This document shows positions 1 to 6,515 of a stretch of DNA of 10,033 bases, in pieces (the first letter of the stretch is position 1; each line of letters begins with the position of its first letter). The stretch is from an uncultured Alphaproteobacteria bacterium. GTDB taxonomy: Bacteria > Pseudomonadota > Alphaproteobacteria > Caulobacterales > Caulobacteraceae. The notes beneath the pieces were generated by a model. The model saw nothing but the letters and a program-made list of their open reading frames with translations. It did not search any database and was not told where the DNA came from. The stretch is from NCBI GenBank assembly GCA_937920085.1, contig CALETE010000085.1, positions 1 through 10,033 on the forward strand. The letters run 5' to 3'. The position numbers and the translations under genes were made by a program.

Positions 1-506
1 AAGAGGATGCGATCCTCTTCGAAAGCAAGAGCCCCGACCTGACTGGCGATGGCAGAATTGCTGTCGCAAAAGTGGCTGATGCACTCGCTGCGGTCTTGCC
101 TTGCTACACAGAGGATCAGCCTGCTTTGCCGTGCAAGCGCTCGAGTAAAAGCCCCTATCGCATCGACGCGCTCTTCATCGAAGGCCATACTGACAAACAA
201 TCATATATGCTGGGCGGGCGAGATAGGAACATTAACCTGTCGGCAGATCGTGCCATCAATACGTATCTGGCACTGCTCCAACGCCAACCGGAATTGGATG
301 GCCTCACGACCGTTTACAGGGGGCTCGGAGGTCGCAGTGACCGCCCAGTGCCTATTCTGTCAGTGAGCGGCTATGGCCCTAAGAGGCCCGTTCCGGGTCA
401 CGATAGCTTCAACCCGAAGGACCTAAGCATCAATCGCCGTATCGATCTTCGGTTTTTGATGGCGACGCCAGATCCGGAGGGCATCCGGAATATGTTGGTA
501 AAATGA
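1..506 (+). CDS. zorB: ZorB, C-terminal part: OmpA/MotB-like peptidoglycan-binding domain of a Zorya motor (5' end outside window)
   Basis: The frame is open from the window edge (first full codon at base 3), so the gene starts upstream and the membrane helix and plug region are not visible. The visible ~167 residues match an OmpA-type peptidoglycan-binding domain. It opens with a strand reading ILFESKSPDL. It then has GHTD at bases 183-194, with the Asp that usually contacts diaminopimelate, NLSADRA at 234-254 with the conserved Arg, and a closing NRRIDLRFLM. In Zorya, ZorB is the MotB-like stator subunit. Two copies sit inside a ZorA pentamer in the inner membrane and grip the cell wall. 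Assignment as ZorB rather than MotB or an outer-membrane OmpA rests on the overlapping downstream genes, which match zorC and zorD. The TGA stop overlaps the zorC ATG (ATGA, 503-506). Domain assignment is firm; the gene name depends on context. Confidence 0.88.
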   Translation, partial: EDAILFESKSPDLTGDGRIAVAKVADALAAVLPCYTEDQPALPCKRSSKSPYRIDALFIEGHTDKQSYMLGGRDRNINLSADRAINTYLALLQRQPELDGLTTVYRGLGGRSDRPVPILSVSGYGPKRPVPGHDSFNPKDLSINRRIDLRFLMATPDPEGIRNMLVK

Positions 507-1966
507 CGGCCCTTCGCGACGCCATCAGTGGGATGAGGGCTCGTGCCAAGGCCATGCCCAAACCCAAAGCTGTGCCTACGGCCACAGAGAGCGCGCTAAA
601 AAAGCTCGAGGCTTGGATTGCAGGGCAGCATGAGACTTCAGACGAAGCCGATGCTGCATTACTGGCGCGGGTACGGCCAATCCCGCTGCATAGTCTGCCT
701 GATCGAGATGTTCGAAAATCAGTCCCGCCCGCATGGCGGAAATCTGATCGCGACATCGCATCAGAGCGGGAATGGGTTCTTGGTTTAACCAATGAAGCTG
801 TAAAGCGTAACACCAAGCGCATTGACCGCGCGTTGGTACTCACTTGGCTTGAATCTTTTCCCGAAGGCATGGGGGCGTCAGACTTGGCTGCCGCCGCAAA
901 AGTAGCCGCAAACCGGAGAGATTGGCCTTATCGCATCGCAGGTAACGAGTTCGATCTGTGGAACCGGGCTAGCGCTGCCCAGAAGGTCGGGATGGAACTG
1001 TTGAGATCCGGTGACCCGGATGATGTTCTTCGCAGAGCCGCCCTAAATCCAGGAGTTTACAGCGGGAATCTGGTTCAGGCCGCATTGGAATGTACAGCTA
1101 ACACCGTTGCATCAGGCGCGAGCGGGACCGCAGCTAGAGACTGCAATGCACTTCTTGATTTGCTGGATATGCTGGGCGAGGCTGGCATCACGAGTGAGAC
1201 GCGGCCGTTGTTTATGCGCGCATTGCTGAAGCCATGGGTGCAAGCCGCGCCAGATAGTGATTTGCGTGTTCGAATTCAGAAATTTGCGCTGAAAGAATAC
1301 GGTGACCCTCGGTTTGATGCATCGAAGTGGGCAAGACTCTCGAGTGAGTTAGCTGCAAGGGGATATGGTGAGGACGCTGAAGCCGTTCGCTTGGTCGTCC
1401 TGCGGTGGCTTAACAGAGCATCCTTCGAAATCTTCTTCAAGCTTATCGGGCAGAGCACTTCGGACCCCACTCAATGGGCTGCACGGGAGGAATTCTGGCG
1501 TCACTATTTGGAAAAAGACCAGATCTCTCGGGCCTTTTTCATCCTTGGCTCAGAAGCTGAACGCCAAGCGCGACCGCATTGGCAAAAGCTGGAGGAGGCT
1601 GGCGGATATGGCCGGCTAAGAGACGATGTCGATCGGAGCCACTCTGCGTTTTTGATGGAAATTGGAGACGTTATAATCGCGGAATGGACGCATAATGCGA
1701 GCTGTTGCTTTTGGAGGCCAAACGCAGTTCATCGCCCTGATTTCTCAAATATTCGAGGTAAGCGGTTCGATGGCCGAAGGATGCGAAATACAGACGAAAT
1801 GAAGGTCGCTTCAGCCAAGCAGGCGCAGTCGACGGGGGGGCAGCCCTTATGGGCGGCTCTCGCTCATACGCCGCAGCGGGTAAAAGGAACGCGGGGGTGG
1901 CATGCGAAGTTCGCGCGTCATATTCGCAGTTGGACTGGGATAGCTTGGTCGGAGGCTGAGTGGTGA
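503..1966 (+). CDS. zorC: ZorC, EH-signature protein of type I Zorya
   Basis: Protein of 487 residues, mostly predicted helical, without signal peptide or membrane segments, so probably cytosolic. It lies between an OmpA-domain gene and a SNF2 helicase gene, which is the zorB-zorC-zorD order of type I Zorya. The C-terminal third contains AEWTHN at about residues 393-398 (Glu394, His397), followed by an aromatic-rich CCFWRP stretch. This fits the Glu/His pair that gives the EH_Signature family its name. Published work on the E. coli system describes ZorC as a DNA-binding factor that acts with ZorD after the ZorAB motor signals invasion. The ATG is part of an ATGA overlap with zorB, and the stop overlaps the zorD start, so the three genes are likely translationally coupled. 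The N-terminal ~60 residues are basic and Ala/Lys-rich. A run of seven G at 1834-1840 lies in the reading frame near the 3' end. The family call comes from motif and context, not from a search. Confidence 0.85.
   Translation: MTALRDAISGMRARAKAMPKPKAVPTATESALKKLEAWIAGQHETSDEADAALLARVRPIPLHSLPDRDVRKSVPPAWRKSDRDIASEREWVLGLTNEAVKRNTKRIDRALVLTWLESFPEGMGASDLAAAAKVAANRRDWPYRIAGNEFDLWNRASAAQKVGMELLRSGDPDDVLRRAALNPGVYSGNLVQAALECTANTVASGASGTAARDCNALLDLLDMLGEAGITSETRPLFMRALLKPWVQAAPDSDLRVRIQKFALKEYGDPRFDASKWARLSSELAARGYGEDAEAVRLVVLRWLNRASFEIFFKLIGQSTSDPTQWAAREEFWRHYLEKDQISRAFFILGSEAERQARPHWQKLEEAGGYGRLRDDVDRSHSAFLMEIGDVIIAEWTHNASCCFWRPNAVHRPDFSNIRGKRFDGRRMRNTDEMKVASAKQAQSTGGQPLWAALAHTPQRVKGTRGWHAKFARHIRSWTGIAWSEAEW
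1951..1966 (+). promoter_or_regulatory. zorD ribosome binding site and coupled zorC stop/zorD start
   Basis: GGAGG at 1951-1955 lies inside the last codons of zorC. Two adjacent GTG codons could start zorD, at 1960 and 1963. The GTG at 1963 is seven bases after GGAGG and forms a GTGA overlap with the zorC stop at 1964-1966. The GTG at 1960 is only four bases after it. Spacing and the overlap arrangement favour 1963. The difference is one residue. Confidence 0.6.
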
Positions 1967-4900
1967 ACTCTCACTTTGTTTCGAGCTTCACATCAGAAGG
2001 CGGCGCTCGCATCCAACTCCAGCAGCATATTCCCGCTAAAGGGCTTTTCGGCAAAGCGCGGATCGAAGTTCTTGAAACATCGAGGTGGCCTGAAGCAGAA
2101 CAAGCAGGAACAGCTATCCGCCTTCTGGACATCGCTGCGCGTGGAGAGGCCTCAGATAGTGGCGATGCCATTGAGCTGACGGCAAGTAGCGTGGCCTCTC
2201 TCAACGAACCGGATGCGTTGGCAGTAGGGCTTCCACCTGCGGCCCCTTTGGTGCTTTCGCTGCGAGGGCGTGGCCTCATTGTTCAGGATGATTTCGGTGT
2301 AGATCTCCGGTGGACGCGCCTAGATGGCTCTGGCGTCGCCGTTCAAGAACAAGGTGCCCGAATTAGGATAAACGGGCGTGAGTTCCGTCTTCCAGAGCCG
2401 CTTTACACTCTCCATAGAGCAGCGAAATCCGTCAATGAGGCCGTCGATCTGGCAGGCCGGCAGGCTGCATTTGCCGAGCTTAGGGCGATGCTGGACAAGC
2501 ACGACGAGCAAGCCCTGGTAGATGGGTTGTTGCGTGAAACACGAGTAGCCTTTGCCGGCAATTTTTCATTGTCTCTCAATGGCAGTGATTTCGATCCAGT
2601 GTTGTTCGCGCCAAAAATTGCGGAGGCCGCTGAAAGCGGCGGGGAGATTGACGAAAATCTCGATAATCTGCTGACACCCGAACAACAGGCAGCTTTCGCA
2701 AAGCTGTTCCGTAACCGCCAAGGTAAGGCGCGTTCCTATCTTATGCCGGATGGGATCCTCCTGTTTATGGATCCGGCCTTGGCAGATGCGCTATCCGTTG
2801 TCGGAGAAAAGCAGCGGGCTCCCGAGCCTGAGCGAAGGGAATTTGCTGCTTCCCCGCGACGTGTGATTGCGGAATCTTTGGGCCGCCCCTCAGAAAATTT
2901 GGAGGCTCTCTTTCTTGAAACCACCCAATATTCTGAGCGGGTGGTTGGTATAGACCCTTGGCGCAAACCCGTTCTGCCCTGGATCAAGCCCAAACCAAAC
3001 AGTTGGCTTCCCGAGTCTTTCGGGATCGCCGTCGGTGATCCGCCAGTCCGGATAGAAATCCCACCTGAGGAACTGCAGGCTGCGCTTGCTCAGGTGCAGG
3101 CCGCCATAGTGCAAGGGGTCCCAACCATTGTCCTATCTGGGGTCGAGGTGCCTGCATCACCTGCTACGGTGGCGGCTATCAAGGACCTGATACCCTTAAC
3201 GGAGCCTCCTAAAGGTGGGGATCTTCCCCCAAATCCTCCTCCTGCCATCTCTGAAAAGCTGTTTCTCCAAGTGCGAGATAATCTCGAAGAGGTTCTCTAC
3301 GCGCCCCTAACGAGCGCAGAAGCGATCTCGTACCCTCCAGCCAGCCTCCCGCAAGGTGTGCGAACCACTCTCAAGCCGCACCAGGTTGAAGGATTCCAAT
3401 GGCTGGCGGCGGCATGGCGAAGCCATCGCCCAGGTGTTTTGCTTGCAGATGACATGGGTTTGGGTAAGACCCTGCAAGCGCTAACGTTCTTTTGCTGGCT
3501 GCGAGAACAAGGGGTTAAATCCCCTATTCTGATCGTAGCCCCCACTGGCCTATTAGCCAATTGGCAAGCTGAAATTGATCGCCACTTATCTCGAGAATGC
3601 CTCGGTCCGATCCTTCGGGCATATGGAGGCACTTTACGAGCACATCGAGAGGGTAAAGGAACAGACCTCGAGATCGGATCTGCTAGGCTCAATACGAGTG
3701 ATTGGAACGATGCTGGCGTCGTCCTGACCACCTATGAGACGATGCGTGATTACCACTTCAGCATGGCTCGTGTGGACTTCGCTGTCATTGCATACGACGA
3801 AGCGCAAAAATTAAAAAATCCCGCAGCACAGGTGTCTCGCGCAGCCAAAACCTTGCGCAGTCGCCTTTCAATGGCTCTTACGGGCACTCCAGTCGAAAAC
3901 CGCCTCCAAGATCTGTGGTCCCTTACTGACGTAGTTCAGCCGAGCTTTCTAGGATCTAGCAAGGGCTTCGAAGCGCGCTATGGTTCCGCAAATCTTGAAG
4001 GTTTGCGGGAACTAAATAGCCGCCTGACAACCCAAGCGGCACCATGGCCTCCATTCATGATACGGCGAATGAAAGCGGATCATGTGGAAGGGCTTCCGCA
4101 TAAAAAGGAGCTCGAAAAAGCCTTACCTATGCCGCCCGCTCAAGCGACAGCATACTCTCAGGCAGTGCAACGGGCCTTGGGGTTGCGGGGGACCGGTGCC
4201 CGTGAGGCAATCTTAGAGACCCTTGGTCGACTTAGGTCGATTTCTTTAGCCCCAACACTTCCGAAGGTTGGCGATGAGTTCGCTTGTCACTCTGCCCGGC
4301 TACAAGCGACTTTTTCGATCCTAGATGACATTAAAGCGCGAGGTGAGAAGGCACTGATTTTCTGCGAATCTCTCGAACTTCAGCCATTGCTGGCAGCGGA
4401 AATTCGCCGCCGGTATTGTCTCTCTCGAACAGTACCCTGCATCTCTGGCTCTGTTGCTGGCGATCTCCGCCAGAAGCTGGTTGATGATTTTCAAGCCCGG
4501 CCCCCTGGTTTTGACGTAATGATCCTTTCGCCAAAAGCGGGCGGTGTTGGTTTGACAATCACTGCAGCAAATCACGTCATTCATCTGACGCGCTGGTGGA
4601 ACCCTGCGGTTGAAGACCAGGCTACTGACCGTGCCTATCGCATTGGGCAAACCAAAGATGTATCGGTTTGGGTCCCGATAGCCGAACATCCTGACCCAAG
4701 TTTGAAGGATGCGAGTTTTGACCATCGGCTTGCTGCATTGCTCAAGCGGAAGCGCACACTTGCCCATGGGCTGCTCGCAGAACCAGAGAGCCCTGGGGAT
4801 GTCGCTGCGTTGTTTGAAGACGTCTTGAGTTCACAGGGCCAGGCGCAGGAGCTGTCGGCCCCTCAAGTGCCGGATCCAATAGTGTCGGTTCCCGGAGAAC

Positions 4901-5418
4901 ACGTTCCCCCAAGTTCTGATAACAAGGTTAATTCGCAAAACATCCGTTGGAAAAAAGCAGCTGGTCAGGATGTTCCTTGGCAAATCTTTTGCGATCCGCT
5001 CTCGGGCAAGCACATAAAGCGATTAGAGATAATTGACCCATATGCAGCTGCGTCAGCTCGCCAATGCCAGGCATTGGCTAAGTTTCTAAGCGGACTGAAA
5101 GAGCGTCAAATCCAATTCGATAGTGTTACCCTTGAATGTTGGGACGCGGCCAGCACCGACGGAGGGGATGGCGATCTTGCCAATCAACGTCGAGTGCTGG
5201 CTTCAGCGATCTCTGAGGCTGGTCTTAACGATGTAAGGTTTGATCCGCGCTTCATCTCAAGACGATCGGGGCAATGGTTACATGACCGATCGATAACGGC
5301 TCATCTAGCAGAAGGTGAGAGCGTAGTTTGGGATCTCAGTGGGGGTATCGATCTTTTGATGCTCAACAAATCAGAGAGCGTGATAAGCCGCTGGATAAAT
5401 CCCTCTGCAGGGATCTGA
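1963..5418 (+). CDS. zorD: ZorD, SNF2-type helicase/translocase effector of type I Zorya, with C-terminal MIT_C-like extension
   Basis: Protein of 1151 residues (numbered from GTG 1963; GTG 1960 adds one). Residues 1 to ~460 are an N-terminal region with no motif I recognise. The SNF2 core follows: KPHQVEGFQWL around 471-481, Walker A DDMGLGKT at 496-503, a DEAQ Walker B box at 612-615, and LTGTPVENRLQDLW from 639. The second lobe has GGVGLT at 860-865 and DQATDRAYRIGQ at 885-896 with its arginine finger. All key ATPase residues look intact. In the E. coli system ZorD is an autoinhibited nuclease that destroys phage DNA once ZorAB and ZorC are engaged. Pro- and acid-rich residues ~935-990 look like a linker. 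A final domain (~1000-1151) has DPY at 1025-1027, HDRSI at 1107-1111 and a closing WDLSGGID at 1123-1130, resembling the phospholipase D-like MIT_C domain of MITD1. Its role here is inference. I see no obvious HKD or PD-(D/E)xK nuclease motif. The gene ends 28 bases before the stop of the convergent phage operon. Confidence 0.9.
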   Translation: MNSHFVSSFTSEGGARIQLQQHIPAKGLFGKARIEVLETSRWPEAEQAGTAIRLLDIAARGEASDSGDAIELTASSVASLNEPDALAVGLPPAAPLVLSLRGRGLIVQDDFGVDLRWTRLDGSGVAVQEQGARIRINGREFRLPEPLYTLHRAAKSVNEAVDLAGRQAAFAELRAMLDKHDEQALVDGLLRETRVAFAGNFSLSLNGSDFDPVLFAPKIAEAAESGGEIDENLDNLLTPEQQAAFAKLFRNRQGKARSYLMPDGILLFMDPALADALSVVGEKQRAPEPERREFAASPRRVIAESLGRPSENLEALFLETTQYSERVVGIDPWRKPVLPWIKPKPNSWLPESFGIAVGDPPVRIEIPPEELQAALAQVQAAIVQGVPTIVLSGVEVPASPATVAAIKDLIPLTEPPKGGDLPPNPPPAISEKLFLQVRDNLEEVLYAPLTSAEAISYPPASLPQGVRTTLKPHQVEGFQWLAAAWRSHRPGVLLADDMGLGKTLQALTFFCWLREQGVKSPILIVAPTGLLANWQAEIDRHLSRECLGPILRAYGGTLRAHREGKGTDLEIGSARLNTSDWNDAGVVLTTYETMRDYHFSMARVDFAVIAYDEAQKLKNPAAQVSRAAKTLRSRLSMALTGTPVENRLQDLWSLTDVVQPSFLGSSKGFEARYGSANLEGLRELNSRLTTQAAPWPPFMIRRMKADHVEGLPHKKELEKALPMPPAQATAYSQAVQRALGLRGTGAREAILETLGRLRSISLAPTLPKVGDEFACHSARLQATFSILDDIKARGEKALIFCESLELQPLLAAEIRRRYCLSRTVPCISGSVAGDLRQKLVDDFQARPPGFDVMILSPKAGGVGLTITAANHVIHLTRWWNPAVEDQATDRAYRIGQTKDVSVWVPIAEHPDPSLKDASFDHRLAALLKRKRTLAHGLLAEPESPGDVAALFEDVLSSQGQAQELSAPQVPDPIVSVPGEHVPPSSDNKVNSQNIRWKKAAGQDVPWQIFCDPLSGKHIKRLEIIDPYAAASARQCQALAKFLSGLKERQIQFDSVTLECWDAASTDGGDGDLANQRRVLASAISEAGLNDVRFDPRFISRRSGQWLHDRSITAHLAEGESVVWDLSGGIDLLMLNKSESVISRWINPSAGI
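5399..5414. terminator. Short inverted repeat at the convergent junction, weak terminator candidate
   Basis: A perfect 6-bp inverted repeat (ATCCCT/AGGGAT, 4-base loop CTGC) sits on the last codons of zorD, just before its TGA. On the plus strand no T-run follows. On the minus strand the hairpin is followed by TTTA, so it could weakly end the phage-side operon. It is the only hairpin I can see at the junction between the converging transcripts. The short stem and poor T-tract make the assignment doubtful. Confidence 0.2.
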
Positions 5419-5446
5419 AGGCTAGATTTGGATAACGGCTAAAGGC

Positions 5447-5818
5447 TCAATCTTCTTCGGCCAGTCGGCGGAAAAACTCCAGATCATCATCTGGATCATC
5501 CCATCGGTTGGCAATCGCACCCCATTTTTCGACGGTGTTCCTAAAGTCGGCATCATCGATCCAAACATGGAAGGTGTAGAGCCGGTTCACGATCTCACGC
5601 ATCAGGTCCCGCATCTGATTGTTGTCGAGATGGGACACTTCGCTCCAGGCTATCTCTCGCCCATCAGCGTCAATTACGCGAACGTCAGAATAATCGCCTG
5701 CATGCGTGACCGGGACGATCCCCGCATGCAAGGCTTCCAGGCCGGTATTGCGCACGCACATCATGGCAAGCGTTTTGGCCATCATAGCGGCAATGCGCTT
5801 CTCGTCGTCCCTAGTCAT
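5447..5818 (-). CDS. Small conserved-looking protein of unknown function, last gene of the phage-side operon
   Basis: A 123-residue acidic, soluble protein starting MTRDDEKRIAAMMAK. I do not recognise a named family. Visible features are a methionine-rich N-terminal helix, a central HAG..PVTHAGDYSDVRVIDADGRE segment that looks like a beta-hairpin, and a WSEVSHL..NQMRDLMREIVNRLYTF stretch that looks helical. The end is acidic (DDPDDDLEFFRRLAEED). I have the impression that similar short proteins with the core DYSDVxVIDADGxxIxWxEVSxL occur in alphaproteobacteria, but I cannot verify this. The ATG at 5818 follows the sulfotransferase stop by seven bases. An ATG at 5848 and a TTG at 5878 in the same frame would overlap that gene, and no clear Shine-Dalgarno decides between them. 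Position suggests a late-operon accessory or cargo gene. Confidence 0.7.
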   Translation of the reverse strand: MTRDDEKRIAAMMAKTLAMMCVRNTGLEALHAGIVPVTHAGDYSDVRVIDADGREIAWSEVSHLDNNQMRDLMREIVNRLYTFHVWIDDADFRNTVEKWGAIANRWDDPDDDLEFFRRLAEED

Positions 5819-5825
5819 GGCCGCA

Positions 5826-6506
5826 CTATAGCGCCAAATCCCTCTCATAGTAGGTCCGCACCAATTCGGCACTCTCAATGCTCAGCTCAGGCAAAGGGCC
5901 GGCCGCCGCATTGAGCTGCGGGATGTCTACAGAAGCACCATTGCCCCCGAATTGATCGACAAGCTGCCTTATCCCGGCATCGTAATCTGCGAAGTGCAGA
6001 ACGGTAATGTCGGTTTGATCAATCCATCCCGACTGAAGCCGATAGAAGCTGAGATTGCCACCCAGGGGCTGGAGCGCCAGTCCAGGCAATGTTGGCGGTG
6101 GCAGTGCCGCAAGGACCTCAGCGGGCCCAATGCCGCCGATCACGAAGCGCAAATCTAGGGCGACGGCCTCGGGATCAGTCTCAAACCATGTCGGATGGGG
6201 CTCTATGCCGGCGAACCGCTCTGGAAACAGCTGGATAAACGAGTTCGGCAGGCAGCGCTTGTGGAATTCTACCGCCGAGCAGAACCTTTCAACGGGATCC
6301 CGCCAAAACGCATAGATAGCGATTGGGGCGATTACCTCACCCGGAAACCGTGCCTCGGCCAAACGGATCGCTTCCGGCACCGTCGGATGCCGCCCCATCT
6401 CCCCAACCAAGTCGGTGCCTAGCTGCCCAAGAACGGCCCGTGCAGTCTGCGACCCGTTCTTCGGGACCCCGATGAACAGGGTCTTTCGGTCGTGCGAAAT
6501 GATCAT
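5826..6506 (-). CDS. Sulfotransferase-like protein (PAPS-dependent family) in a phage tail operon
   Basis: Protein of 226 residues with the two hallmark PAPS-binding elements of the Golgi-type sulfotransferase fold. The 5'-phosphosulfate loop is FIGVPKNGSQTAR at residues 11-23, with Lys16 in the usual P-K position. The 3'-phosphate motif is WRDPVERFCSAVEF at 68-81, with Arg69 and Ser77 matching the conserved R...S pair. The C-terminus YYERDLAL resembles the closing YYxxDxxL of the Sulfotransfer_2 family. The protein has no signal peptide or membrane helix, unlike Golgi enzymes, so it would act in the cytosol. The likely reaction is sulfate transfer from PAPS to a sugar or other acceptor; the acceptor is unknown. 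The ATG at 6506 has GAGG seven bases upstream and lies nine bases after the stop of the tail-tip gene, so the two are co-transcribed. That placement hints at modification of a virion or host surface component, which is inference. Confidence 0.8.
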   Translation of the reverse strand: MIISHDRKTLFIGVPKNGSQTARAVLGQLGTDLVGEMGRHPTVPEAIRLAEARFPGEVIAPIAIYAFWRDPVERFCSAVEFHKRCLPNSFIQLFPERFAGIEPHPTWFETDPEAVALDLRFVIGGIGPAEVLAALPPPTLPGLALQPLGGNLSFYRLQSGWIDQTDITVLHFADYDAGIRQLVDQFGGNGASVDIPQLNAAAGPLPELSIESAELVRTYYERDLAL

Positions 6507-6515
6507 TGGGTCGCC

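Noticed and set aside
49..366. Alternative plus-strand reading frame overlapping zorB
   Set aside because: It lies in another frame of a region with clear OmpA-domain coding; its translation shows no domain character.
1..506. OmpA-domain protein as a flagellar MotB or outer-membrane OmpA
   Set aside because: The overlapping EH-signature and SNF2 genes fit Zorya; no flagellar or Tol-Pal genes are present.
4321..4767. Minus-strand open frame of ~148 codons opposite zorD
   Set aside because: It runs opposite the conserved SNF2 motifs V and VI; the opposite strand is explained by the real gene.
5567..6422. Plus-strand open frames across the sulfotransferase and small-protein genes
   Set aside because: They are antisense to genes with recognisable motifs or good coding pattern and show no domain of their own.
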